Shown one piece after another: positions 12,001 to 21,348 of a stretch of 64,000 bases of DNA; within the stretch, counting starts at the first letter, position 1; every line of letters begins with the position of its first letter. The translations under genes were made by a program, and so were the position numbers. The DNA comes from Callipepla californica brunnescens (taxonomy: Eukaryota > Chordata > Aves > Galliformes > Odontophoridae). The stretch spans positions 1,133,501 to 1,197,500 of the forward strand of contig JALIRH010000063.1 of the NCBI GenBank assembly GCA_023055505.1, written 5' to 3'. Under the pieces are notes generated by a model, which worked only from the letters and a program-made list of their open reading frames with translations, did no database searches and was not told the DNA's origin.

Positions 12001-14038
12001 GGTTGAATTTTTGGATGGAAAATGAGGCCTTAGTTTCCAGGAGTGAGAATGTCAACTCAGTTTTCAGTTAAAGTGACACGAGTATGTTTTCAGGTCTGTA
12101 TTACTTTATCCTGGAGTCCCACTTCCCGTGAGTTGTACATTTGTGTTCTGAAATGTCTTTCCAATTGTGTTCAGACCTTGTGAAAATGTTTTAAAATAAG
12201 TTTATTTATGGCCAGTTTACAAAGAGAGAGATCTTACAGAAAAAAACTTTCTTTGTAAATTGTGACAACATAAGGATGAGCCTGTAAAGCAGCAGTCAAA
12301 CTTAAATCTTAAGTGTACATAATTTTAAACCAAGAGAATTTGTATTTTTAATTTTTAAGGAGCTTGTAAGAATTGTCCTTTTCCAAGGATTTGAAGATTT
12401 TTTTATTCACAAAATTATTCAGTGATGTGTATTTTCAGGAGAAAAATTGCTAACAGATTTTTTGAAGACAGTTGCATGTTGGTGAGGAGGTTATGGTAAT
12501 TCTTCATATGAATGTCTGAATGGCTTATGTGATCTTCTGTTCAGGTCAGTCTGCCGATCATATAGTCACCTGCCTGACAAGAGACAGTTACAACACTCAT
12601 GCTTTCATGCAGCAGCTTATGGCAGTTCTGTCATTGCTTGCACGCACACCTTCACCAGAACCAATAGATAAAGACTTCTACTCTGAATTTGGTAGTAAAA
12701 ACACTGGTAAGTAGTCTTCTCTACATAGATAGAGATGTTTAGATTTTGTGCTGAGAGCATCTTCTGAAGTGCAGTGATTAAAAACCTTTGAGAGAGATGC
12801 ATACATTTATTGCCATGTGCTCCTGATACTTCAACTGAACTCCCTCACCTTAATAGTCATTCTAAATGTGCCCTATTTGAACAGAGTTGCTAAACATAAG
12901 TGAGCTCCTGCCACTCCAGAACTCAATACCAAAGCAGTCAAATGTGCTCATTAATTAGGGATATAAAAGCAATTCTTGTAGTAGCACTTTTTTCCTTAAT
13001 TCTGCTTAAAAGAAGTAGAAAACTTGTGTCTAGTGGTACAGTAATGCCTTCAGTCCATTTAGAACTAGGGAGTGGTAAGGAAGAGGCAGAGGATATCAGC
13101 TGGTAGGAAGACTGATAGCATGATAAAATAATTCAGCTTTATTTCTTTTTGCCTCTTCTGCCGTCACCTGAGCTAGTTGTGGTGAGAACATTGCAGAAAT
13201 GTAGGTATAGGTAATGCACAGCAGACTCCAGTAAATATCTGCAATCCAAAGAAAATTATTCCAGTATTTTAAAGTAAAGCAATGTATGTGTAAATGCAAT
13301 CCTGAGTTCCAGATGCAGCCAACAGTCAAAGGTTGTTGTGTATCCTTACTTGCTTAAGTATTGTGTATTACTAAGTGGAGGCATGATAATGGGTTATTTA
13401 TTCTTGCAGGAAAAATGGAGGATTATGAACTGATTCACTCTAGCAGAGTAAAATTTATTTATCCAAATGAAGAGGAAATTGGGGACCTTGCTTTTCTAGT
13501 GGCAGAGAAGATGGATGATTTTAATCGTCTTCAGTCTCTCCATATCCTTCTCTATGTGTTGGCATTTCAAGTAAATCCTGTTGAAGGATCTGCCCAAAAC
13601 ACTAGTCCACTTCAACCTAAAACACTGATTTTAACCAGCTCTGATTTGTTCCTCTTTGATGAAGATTATGTCAGTTATCCGCTACCTGAATTTGCTAAAG
13701 AACCACCAAAGAGAGAGAAGTATCAGCTTGCAGATGGAAGACGAATCCGGGACCTGGATAGAGTTCTTATGGGTTACCAAACATATCCACAGGCCCTAAC
13801 ATTTGTGTTTGATGATGTTCAGAATCAGAATCTGATGCAGAACTTAGCACTGAATCACTTTGGAGACGCTGATAGTACCCCAAAGGGAAATGCTAAACAA
13901 GAAGGCAACAGGAACAGAGAGATCCAGTGGTGCATCTTTATTCCAAGTGCAGAAAGCCGAGAGAGGTTAATTTCATTGCTTGCAAGACAGTGGGAGATAC
14001 TGTGTGGTAGGGAACTGCCTTTGGAACTCACTGGGTAA
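1..14038 (+). CDS. NISCH: NISCH (nischarin), 3' part of gene, 14 visible coding exons
   Basis: Nischarin (IRAS) is a cytosolic and endosomal scaffold known to bind integrin alpha5, PAK1, LIMK, Rac1 and Rab14, and so restrains cell migration. The visible coding exons are 1-78, 693-761, 1133-1318, 1526-1654, 2639-2752, 3565-3673, 6576-6697, 7201-7244, 7717-9030, 9443-9617, 10803-10956, 11548-11676, 12545-12706 and 13410-14038. They join in one frame for 1137 residues ending ...ELTG and TAA. The order is leucine-rich repeats, a Ser-rich linker, the large central exon, and the conserved C-terminal half. Similarity to human nischarin is strong throughout (for example [53 protein letters not shown]). 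The PX domain and first repeats lie left of the window. STAB1 follows on the same strand, as in mammals. The acidic and Pro/Ala-rich tracts of the human protein are missing or much reduced. Confidence 0.96.
693..761 (+). CDS. NISCH: NISCH visible exon 2 (LRR)
   Basis: Twenty-three codons between a TTTTCTAG acceptor and a GTAAATG donor encode the next repeat, with the core [18 protein letters not shown]. Phase 0 at both ends, so one exon is about one repeat. Confidence 0.93.
1133..1318 (+). CDS. NISCH: NISCH visible exon 3 (LRRs)
   Basis: Sixty-two codons with three repeat cores ([33 protein letters not shown]). The acceptor is TTTTTGTAG and the donor GTAACT. Nearly identical to human nischarin in this stretch. 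Confidence 0.95.
1526..1654 (+). CDS. NISCH: NISCH visible exon 4 (LRR cap)
   Basis: Forty-three codons close the repeat array with [19 protein letters not shown] and then [11 protein letters not shown]. Acceptor CTTCCAG, donor GTAAGCC, phase 0 at both ends. Confidence 0.95.
1752..2171 (+). mobile_element. CR1 LINE 3' fragment, sense orientation (outer copy)
   Basis: The sequence GAGGTGTTGGAGCAGGTCCA and the following text match the end of CR1 ORF2 and its 3' UTR on the + strand. A second CR1 piece interrupts it near 2172. The true 3' end appears to resume at about 2274-2316 with CCCTCCAACCCAAGCCATTC. Confidence 0.85.
2172..2273 (-). mobile_element. CR1 LINE fragment nested in another CR1, reverse orientation
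   Basis: The block starting ATGGAATCGTTAAGGTTGG and continuing to about 2273 is a CR1 3' end on the minus strand. It splits the sense CR1 at 1752-2316. The boundaries are good to a few bases only. Confidence 0.7.
2274..2316 (+). mobile_element. CR1 LINE 3' tip, continuation of outer copy
   Basis: The text TTAAAGTCCCCTCCAACCCA followed by a degenerate ATTCTGTCATTCT tail is the usual last 40 bases of a sense CR1, displaced here by the nested fragment. Confidence 0.7.
2639..2752 (+). CDS. NISCH: NISCH visible exon 5
   Basis: Thirty-eight codons follow the repeats: [20 protein letters not shown] and then a Lys-rich helix ending SNSDKK. A very long T-rich tract precedes the CAG acceptor; the donor is GTAAGT. 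Confidence 0.95.
3565..3673 (+). CDS. NISCH: NISCH visible exon 6 (Ser/Pro linker)
   Basis: The exon runs from a TTAG acceptor to GTAATC and ends in phase 1. It encodes a Ser/Pro-rich linker ([12 protein letters not shown]..., [15 protein letters not shown]) aligned with human EDSRLSAAP...RPSSSPP. Confidence 0.88.
4606..4650 (+). mobile_element. CR1 LINE 3' tip remnant
   Basis: GAGCTAGATCTTTGAAGGTC followed by CTTTCCAACTGAACTATTC matches the final bases of a sense CR1. Only about 45 bases are recognisable. Confidence 0.6.
5907..6470 (-). mobile_element. CR1 LINE 3' end with ORF2 C-terminal remnant
   Basis: The left edge (GATCATAGACTCAGATAATA) is the CR1 3' terminus read in reverse. On the minus strand, 6464-6210 keeps an open frame with the conserved CR1 ORF2 tail ([18 protein letters not shown]), so this is a 5'-truncated copy inserted antisense to NISCH. 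Confidence 0.9.
6576..6697 (+). CDS. NISCH: NISCH visible exon 7 (linker)
   Basis: Starting in phase 1 after TGTTCTAG, it encodes [20 protein letters not shown] and ends RCKNQ before GTAATT. It aligns with the human MFVQEEALASSLSSTDSLTP segment, which confirms a small, poorly conserved exon. Confidence 0.87.
7201..7244 (+). CDS. NISCH: NISCH visible exon 8 (microexon, 44 nt)
   Basis: A 44-base exon ([14 protein letters not shown]) lies between TCTTCTTAG and GTAAGC. Its phase (0 in, 2 out) exactly bridges exons 7 and 9, the main reason for accepting it. Confidence 0.78.
7717..9030 (+). CDS. NISCH: NISCH visible exon 9 (large central exon)
   Basis: This 1314-base exon runs from TTTTAAAG to GTAACA. 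It contains [17 protein letters not shown], then a short variable stretch with YFEMG, the conserved [32 protein letters not shown] and [20 protein letters not shown] blocks, and [10 protein letters not shown]. In human nischarin the position around YFEMG carries long Glu runs. Here the stretch is only mildly acidic. Confidence 0.96.
9443..9617 (+). CDS. NISCH: NISCH visible exon 10
   Basis: The exon starts in phase 2 after TCTCCTAG and encodes [18 protein letters not shown], then [12 protein letters not shown] before GTATTG. It matches human ...HLIQATSEENQIPSHL and IIELFHSSIAE, but without the long Pro/Ala-rich preface. Confidence 0.92.
9618..10802 (+). other. NISCH intron, 1.2 kb, nothing recognised
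   Basis: The sequence is AT-rich with short A and T runs. No repeat family, RNA gene or additional exon was recognised on either strand. Confidence 0.6.
10803..10956 (+). CDS. NISCH: NISCH visible exon 11
   Basis: [20 protein letters not shown] and [16 protein letters not shown] are almost identical to the human protein. Acceptor ATCTTAG, donor GTAAAAC, ending in phase 1. Confidence 0.96.
11548..11676 (+). CDS. NISCH: NISCH visible exon 12
   Basis: Phase 1 to phase 1. Encodes DFWDRENSD...[16 protein letters not shown] and [14 protein letters not shown] chose the second of two AGs (TTCAGCAG) because it restores the DFW codons shared with human. Confidence 0.94.
12545..12706 (+). CDS. NISCH: NISCH visible exon 13
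   Basis: Encodes [20 protein letters not shown] and [18 protein letters not shown]. Acceptor TGTTCAG, donor GTAAGT, phase 1 at both ends. Confidence 0.96.
13410..14038 (+). CDS. NISCH: NISCH terminal coding exon 14
   Basis: Starting after TTCTTGCAG in phase 1, it encodes [60 protein letters not shown] and [18 protein letters not shown], ending [10 protein letters not shown] and TAA. The end coincides with the human C-terminus, so the protein is complete at this side. Confidence 0.97.
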
Positions 14039-14790
14039 TTATTGCACAGCTATGTGATTTCAGTGCCTGTTGTGAAGTAAAGCACAGTGTTTAAATGGTG
14101 CCTGCCAAGTTCTGTTGCTTCAGTAAGGAGCTGAACTGGACTCCAGTGCTTCCTAGTGCATTTAATAGTCCATACAAATATTCTGAAGTATTAACTGTGG
14201 GTTGAACTTTTTGTAAAGTGTGTTTTTTATGCAATATTATATAGTGACAGAATTCATGAGACATTCTGGGAAACTGTATGGAAAAAAATCAAGGAGTCAA
14301 CACTAGATATGCTGTCTTCTGGGGCTGTTAAGGTTTCTGCTGATTTTTTGTATGTATCAGTCTTGCTATACTATTAGAAATTCTAATGTGTAAATAATGG
14401 TAAATGCTTGTGTATGTTCAAGTGCAATGTTACTTGTACAAGATGTATTTTGGGTATGCTGCTAATACTTATATTTAATGACCTTAGTTTTACATATTTT
14501 TTTCCTTTCTAAGGCCAAATGTAATTAATTGCTGCTTATGATGAGCCTAGTAAAATCTCAGACACAACCAGGTGACACTTTTTTCGTAGAGAGTTAGTTT
14601 CATGAACATACTTTAGCATAGGAGAAAGGATTGCCAGTAAAAGTCTACTCAGTACATAGACTTGAAAGTGGAAATACCCAACATGACTATATAACTGTGT
14701 TGTTAGCACATAATGTTTGTATCTCTGAACACCAAGTCTTTCTTTTGTCTATTTTGTCAATACAAATAAAGTGTAATTTGACAGTTTTGG
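14039..14790 (+). other. NISCH: NISCH 3' UTR
   Basis: AT-rich non-coding sequence follows the stop codon up to the first canonical AATAAA followed by a T/GT-rich stretch. The exact cleavage site is inferred. Confidence 0.7.
14765..14770 (+). promoter_or_regulatory. NISCH: Poly(A) signal AATAAA for NISCH
   Basis: AATAAA sits 727 bases after the stop codon and is followed by GTGTAATTTGACAGTTTTGG and then GTTTTT, a suitable T/GT-rich downstream element. Another AATAAA at 15175 could serve as an alternative site. Confidence 0.65.
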
Positions 14791-15740
14791 CCTTGTTTTT
14801 AATTCCAGTATATCAAGAATATCACCACATGTACAGTTCAGTGGTGCATTTTCTTCCTGGAGTATATTATGAAGCATGAAAGAAAACACTTTATTATACT
14901 GTAGCAAGCACGTAATGGTTCCAAAATAGAACTGAGTCATTGAAAATGAGAATCTGCAGCCTTTAAACTTACAGAGGATTTACTTCAGGTTTTTTCACTG
15001 TTCTATCAGATAGCAGGGATTTGTTTTCCAAGTTGGCGGTCATCCTTAACTTGAGGTGTTTCTGTGCCCAGCAAATTTCAGCCTCCAATGGCAGTAAAAA
15101 AAAATGTCCCTACACAGAGTTTGTCTTCATATAAATGAGACTTCAATTAACTGTTATATCTGCAGGAAATAAGCAATAAAGCGTTCTGTTGTATATACAC
15201 AGCCAGCTGATGCTGTTTAAAGCTGATGATCTTTTAAAATATATCAAAACAGGTTGGAATACACCTCTGGAGGGTCTTGTTGAGCTCAGAGCAGAGCAAC
15301 ATTTAAACAGATTGCTTGGAGCCTTCTCCAAACAAGTTTTAAATATATCATTCTGTAGAGCATTTCTCCCTGATAGTAGGAAGTTTAGCTGTGCTTTGTA
15401 GGCTCCAGATGCAGGAATATTGCAGTCAGTGCAAGAATGACAACAATGTAAGCAGCTAAAGTCAAAAATGGTGTGCTTGGGATGCAGTGGAGTTCCTTGA
15501 CAACCAGAGGGATAAAGAACATTGCTCATCTGCTGCCATCTGTAACTGTTAATTAGAGGAAACCCAGCCCCTCCTGGGCTTAAGGTGAACTGAATGATTA
15601 CAGTTGGGTGTGATTGCTATAAACTCTATTTTCATCTCCTTAGAAGGATGTCTTCCGTTACCTGAAATCCCAAGTGTACATACATATTTAAGCCTAATTA
15701 TAATTAGGTAGAAAAAGCTTTACAATTTAATAAAACTAGG
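14791..15740. other. Intergenic, no gene recognised
   Basis: Unique-looking AT-rich sequence with a second AATAAA at 15175-15180. Open frames here are short and show no family resemblance on either strand. Confidence 0.55.
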
Positions 15741-16345
15741 TATCATAGAATCATAGAATGGCCTGAGTTGAAAAGATCCTCAAAGATCATCTAGTACAAA
15801 CCCCCCTGCCGTGTGCAGGGTCACCAGCCCACAAGAGCAGGCTGCCCTGAGCCACATCCAGCCTTGCCCTGAATGCCTCCAGGGATGGGGCATCCACAAC
15901 CTCTCCAGGCAACCTGCTCCAGTGCATCACCATCCATTAAGTGAAAAACTTCCTCCTAACATCTAACCTATATCTTCCCTGTCTTAGTTAAAAACCATTC
16001 CCCCTATCAACCTGCGTAAACAATCATTCCCCCTCCTGTTTACGCGCTCCCTTCAAGTACTGAAGGTCACAATGAGGTCTCCCCAGACCATCTCTTCTCC
16101 AAGCTGAACAAGCCCAGTTCCCTCAACCTTTCCTCAAAGGAGAGGAGCTCCAGCCCTCTGATCATTTTAGTGCCCCTCCTATGGACCAAGAGCTCCGCGT
16201 CTTTTCTTGTGTTGTGGCCCCCAGGCCTGGATGCAGTACTGCAGATGGGGCCTCACAAGAGCTCAGTAGAGGGGGACAATCCCGGCCACCCCAGAGTATA
16301 GTTGGCCCTCTGGACTGCAAGCACACACTTCTGGCTCATGTCTAC
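15741..16345 (-). mobile_element. CR1 LINE 3' end, reverse orientation
   Basis: It begins with the typical reversed CR1 terminus ATCATAGAATCATAGAATGG and continues through the 3' UTR and degraded ORF2 end to CAAGCACACACTTCTGGCTC. About 600 bases are recognisable, so the copy is 5'-truncated. Confidence 0.93.
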
Positions 16346-17954
16346 AAATAAACTCATGTCTTAATTTTTTCTCAAGTGGCTCTCTTAACCTGCAGGTAAA
16401 ATTGTCTTAAGTAACGCTCTAGAGGAGTCTTTGGCAATTCAGTATTATTTGTGAGTGCTTGAGAATGTACCAGATGAACAGATGTACAATGTGGCTGATG
16501 GTATGGCTGCCCAACCTGTTGGCTTGCCTGGGCAGCATTGAATGAAGAGAAATTGTCTTGGACTACATATACAATGTATAATTGAACTACAGAACAGTTT
16601 TGGATATATTTTTCATTCAAACATAATAAAAAAGAAGAGCAACAAAAACATAACAATAATGTTATATTTGACCTTGTTTGAGTGGAACTAATGCATCAAT
16701 CTGGTTTGCTGGAAGTGGTTGCAGTTCTGAGTGAGTTCCCAAGGTGTTTGGCAGAGATTTTTGATGACATTTTACTCTTCATGCGTTTCATCCATGAAAA
16801 CAGTTGTTCACAAGTGTGTGTACTGTCAAAAAGCCATGACATGAGTAAGACAGATTGTGAAGCTAGGGACATCATCCTCAGGTAAAATGGGATTTGCAAT
16901 CTGGTACAGAGATGTGATCAGATATTCCCTTGAGTCAAATATCTCATGGCAACCCAGTGAAGGTTTATACAAATTTAAAATTCATGAGTAATTTATATTA
17001 TGTCTCCTTTAATACACTTGTCTATATATAGTAGGAGAGCTCCCGCTTATGCAGCTTGGGCAGTCAGTTTTTCAGATTTTACCAGCAGGAACACAGTTGT
17101 GATTAAGTTCACAGAAATAAAAAACTTAAAATCTGTCCCTTTGGACTTAATAAATGAGCTGATTGTTCCCATTTGTGAGGATTTCCCAGCTGACCACAGA
17201 TAGCTTGTACAGAAAGTTCTGTGAAATCAAATAGCTTTGTAAGCAGTTTTGGTCACGCAGAGCCATTCTGATTGCTCCTCTGTTTTTGCAGGAGTGCAGT
17301 GGAGCCGTGCGCTGGTTTCTCTTCAGTAAGCTTTTACATTCACATCTGTTGCAGTTTCAAAACCCATTCAACATTCCAATACTGAATTAGGAGTGAATGC
17401 ATCTGTGGGCACCAACTTCTCCAGAAAATATCTCAATCCAACTGAGACTTTCACAATCTGCTTTTCTTCCCGGTGTAGTGTGTGCCAGTCTAGAAAGACC
17501 CATGCATCTGTGCTCCACGTTATCTGCTGAGGATCTGGCCAAACATTTTAAAACTTCCCTTCTACTGCAATTTGGAAGTTGTAAATGGACCTCACGAAGA
17601 AGGAAAGTGAATGAGATGCCTTTATCCTGCCTGCACTGCATTCATCCCAGGCTGTGTTGCCAGTACTGATTTGGTGGCTGCAGATGTACTGAACAGTGAT
17701 ATATTTACGTCAACCTCTTTAATTTGTTTTCTTTTTCTTGACAACTTTAATGAGGATCTTTAAAAATAATACAAAGCGACACTTTCGCATGCAGGGTCTG
17801 ATGGAGAAGCTTACTTCTATGGTGTTAATCTTCAAACACAACCAAACTCAGGAGATGCAGCACCATGGGGAAAAGTGCACAGTTGTGGTTTAGAGCAGGC
17901 AGACTACCAGCTTATGTTTCCTGTTGCTTACCTGATAACGTAGGGACATTTGCT
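16346..17954. other. Intergenic, no gene recognised
   Basis: Several open frames of 60-95 codons occur on both strands, but they overlap one another and carry no recognisable domain or splice context. I see no feature here. Confidence 0.5.
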
Positions 17955-18225
17955 AACTCCATGAACTAAAAATGGTTGTGGAAAAAGGGATATGAAACTC
18001 ATTACATCAAGAAGGTGCTGAGGTTCAGACAATACCTGCTTATGTCAGAGATTTAAGCTCTGAACTCATGAGCTCTTTGAGTCCATTTTACCAGCTAGCA
18101 GTATTGCTCTGAGGATCTACAGAGGGCTTTTGTCACAGCTGGCCTCAGACTTTCCTCAGCACCTTCTTAGTGTCATGAGCTTCACATTCTCCTTTTTTCC
18201 ACAACCCATTTTAGCTCCCTGAGTT
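17955..18225. repeat. Imperfect inverted repeat (arms about 70 bp, loop 130 bp)
   Basis: Arm 17955-18023 and the reverse complement of 18154-18225 share AACTC, GGTTGTGGAAAAA and AAGAAGGTGCTGAGG, about 80 % identical by eye with small gaps. Weaker similarity may extend outward on both sides. A palindromic DNA transposon (MITE) relic is the simplest reading. No family was recognised. Confidence 0.75.
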
Positions 18226-18677
18226 CCCAGAACACAACATCTAACTCATATCAAATGTCTGTGGGGAAATAAGAAGCTAATGCCCAGGAGAATCCCAGAG
18301 CACCGCTTAACAGATGGAAAAGGCAAAAAAGTAAAAACAAGGGATGGAACAGTGCAACAGGCTTTCGCAGCAGGAGCACACAGAAAGGAACTTGGAGTCA
18401 GTAGTGATAGCTAGGCCAGGGCTGGCAGCATCTTAACCTGCTCCTTCCAACCTGCCAACAGAAAAAAACATAAAATAGCAGGACTGTGTCTGGGCAGCAG
18501 CAGCGGGGTGTTCAGTGAGTATGGCACAGCCGGCTCTGTTCTTGCACAAAGCTCTTGTGGCTTGGCCTGCTCAGTGCCCTACTGGTGCCTTAAAGGCCTT
18601 GCAGCCACCTGACACATTTCTGATTCTGATAGGAGAGACCTTTCCTAGCTATCCCTGAAGACGGAACAAGACTTCAT

Positions 18678-18759
18678 TGAGATAACCAAAAGGGTCAGCT
18701 TACACAGAAGTGATGTGGTATGGCAGCTGGATGGCAAATCACTTCTTTGGGTTATCTCA
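18678..18759. repeat. Short inverted repeat / hairpin
   Basis: TGAGATAACC (18678-18687) pairs with GGTTATCTCA (18750-18759), and inside it AGAAGTGAT (18706-18714) pairs with ATCACTTCT (18738-18746). The asymmetric internal loop (18 versus 3 bases) argues against a microRNA precursor. A decayed palindromic element is more likely. Confidence 0.6.
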
Positions 18760-21195
18760 TTTCAGGAAAGATTGCTCAAACAGAAGATTTCAATCACAGG
18801 AAATTGCCCAAGCTAGCCCGGGCTGCACACGCTGCATGGAGAGGAGGTGGTGACACAGCATTTTAATTGCACAGCCCTGGAAGGATGGAAGGGTTTGCAT
18901 ATGAATCCTACGCTGTTACACAAGCACAGGATTTTTTTATTTCTTCTTTTTTTCTCCCCTCTGCAAACAGACTGAACTTTTCACCAGAACGGTTGTTCAG
19001 TTCTGAATGCTAAGGTGTTCATGGAAGACATGTCAGGTCACAGAGACAAGATGCTTCTGAACACTCAAACTTCTTACATTCGCCCTGTTTCACAAATTCC
19101 TTTACTTTCTAGTGACGTTATTAATGCAGTATTGGATATTTCCGCTGAACATTCTGCGTGGCTTAGAATCATCAGTTGTTGAGCTCTGTCAGATCTCAGG
19201 ATACATTTTTTCACATTAACCCTTCTTAGCATCTAGAGTTATCCTGATCTATATTTGCCAGAAAAGAAAAGGACCAGAGTAGATGTAGCATCAGTATGTA
19301 TTTCTTCTTCACAGTTATGTTTCCCCTTCCTGTCTCCATGCTGTTGCTGCCATCTCTGGACTTCACTGTGAGCACATTGCACCATTCTGCTATGAACTGA
19401 GCATTTGTAATGACGTTTGGCCACCTGCTGTTTTGGAGATGGCTAGTGCTTCACCTGACACTAATTCCCAGGGTCATGCAGATGCAATATTGTCACAACT
19501 TTCAGTGTCGCAGATCCAGCAGCCATGATCTGAGCAGTTCATACACAGTGGCTCAAACATGCTGCCTTCTTCACTTGGTCAGAAAAGCCATATCTGGTGA
19601 TAGATGAGCTACGGATTTTATGTTTTATGCCCTTCTGCTGTAAAATGGCATCACTCAGAGTTCCCAGATGTAGACTGTATACTGCTGTTGTATCAAATTC
19701 CTTTAACATGAAGGATGGTCAGTTAAGGAGGCTGACTGAAAGCCTTTTCATTACTATGTATTCTATTTAACTCAAACATGATTTCCACCAAGCTTTTCCT
19801 TCCTTTTACAGGTCATTTATAACCTTGGTGATTCTATAATTCTATGAACTGTCCCTTTGCAATGTTGATATCCCAGCAGAACTGGCATGCATCGCTCTGC
19901 CTCCTCCTCATATCACAACTCCATGGGGTACAAAACAGCTTCTGGGCATCTGGCCTTGCCAGGAGCATCAGTGTGCTGGGCAGTGAGGGGCCGGGCCGGG
20001 CTCTGTGGCTGTCCTCCCATGGGACAAGTGGGCTGAGCCTTCAGGCTGGTACCTCTGCCTTATCTTCTTCCTGCTAGCTCAGGGTGTAGGACCTACTTAC
20101 TCTTCGTCATGCTGGCTGCTCTGTAGGATGGGGGAAGAAGTAAAGCCCAATTAACAGCACCAGTAAGTATAGCAGTTCTTACATCCTTTCTGTCTTAGCA
20201 TGCATATCTGTGTTTTTGTGCAGGGGACAAGAAAATACAAATGTTCTCAATCTAAACACAAGAGTCACTTCCCATCCTGGTTTCATTATGCACTTTCCTG
20301 TACTATTCATGGCTCAAAACCAAAGAATACCTCTTTGCTCAGGGGGATTTGCTACCAGAAAAAGCAATCCTTAGACTGCTTTGTACAATGGGAAACAAAG
20401 GCCATGTAAAATCAGTTGTCAATCCATGATCATCTGTAATATTCAAAAGGAGAAATCCCATTTCAGGCAGCACCTCAGTTAGCGTGTATTTTTTTAATCA
20501 CATTCAGGAATTTTCATCTTCTGAGTGCTATGCAGGAGTTCCTTGAATTCATCAAGGTGTCAGCATAGATTTAGGGAATCACACATTCTGCTACTGCTGG
20601 CACAGCACCTGCAAAATATGATGTTGGTCTTGATGAGTAGCAGAAATACTTTAAATAAATATCACACGCTGCCTGAAGTGTTTCACCGATTGGTGGTTTG
20701 TGCTTGTATTACTGCTCTGAAGTGCATCTCACATTTGCATTACTTTGTTCACTCACACATTGGGATAGGTAATCATTGGGTGTACTTTGTTGGACAGGCT
20801 CTGGACATACTAATGTCACAGGTAAAATGAAATTGCCATACCTTCATGAATTTGGGGTTTCTACATTTACCCTTCGGATTTGCCTTTGGTTAAGCACACT
20901 ATTAACCTCTTTTCATTCCAATTAGTTGAAAACTAAGGATTTCCTTCCTTCTGTTCTGAGCTGATATGTAAGAGGAAATCCGTAGTCGTTCCTGTTTTGA
21001 GTAAACCTTTTACCGAGGAGCTCTGCTTGTGTATTTTAAAAAGAAGAATAGAAAGAAAGAAAAAGGCAGCACTGATTAAGGGGTAACAGCAGAAGGAGTC
21101 ATCCACGTACAAAGGCATTGCAGCCAAGGAGCACTGCGCGAAAATGTTCTCACACTGTTTACTTTTAACCTGTGCTTTGTCTTGGATCTGATTCT
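18760..21195. other. Intergenic, upstream of STAB1
   Basis: No gene is recognised. A CR1 tip remnant lies at about 19811-19848. The proximal part presumably carries the STAB1 promoter, but I see no TATA box or CpG-rich stretch that would place the transcription start. Confidence 0.5.
19811..19848 (+). mobile_element. CR1 LINE 3' tip remnant
   Basis: GGTCATTTATAACCTTGGTG followed by ATTCTATAATTCTATGA ends like a sense CR1, with its characteristic short tandem ATTCTATG-type tail. Confidence 0.6.
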
Positions 21196-21273
21196 TAGTA
21201 GGTGGTCTTACAGAAATTGCAGCCTCTATCACCACCCTTCTGCGAAGAGGGTCCTGTCTGTAGAAGAAAGAAA
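21196..21273 (+). other. STAB1: STAB1 5' UTR segment with in-frame stops fixing the start codon
   Basis: Two consecutive in-frame TAG codons (21196-21201) lie upstream, with no ATG between them and 21274. The ATG has an A at -3. The transcription start itself is not visible. Confidence 0.7.
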
Positions 21274-21348
21274 ATGCATCCTCCTGGGTTGCTGCTATTC
21301 TTCTTAGCAGCATGTTTCACTCCCAGAGCCAACAGTGAGACTCCAAAG
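21274..21348 (+). CDS. STAB1: STAB1 exon 1 (signal peptide)
   Basis: Twenty-five codons, starting [20 protein letters not shown], give a short N-region, a hydrophobic core and a likely cleavage after the small residues near codon 20. The donor is GTAAGT, phase 0. It corresponds to the human signal-peptide exon. Confidence 0.88.

Noticed and set aside
15175..15180. AATAAA as the main NISCH poly(A) signal
   Set aside because: The AATAAA at 14765 comes first and has a better downstream T/GT-rich region; the later one is kept only as a possible alternative.
18678..18759. microRNA precursor
   Set aside because: The pairing is interrupted by a strongly asymmetric internal loop and no conserved seed is recognisable.
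14791..21195. An additional gene between NISCH and STAB1
   Set aside because: No exon with convincing homology or phase-compatible splice sites was found on either strand.
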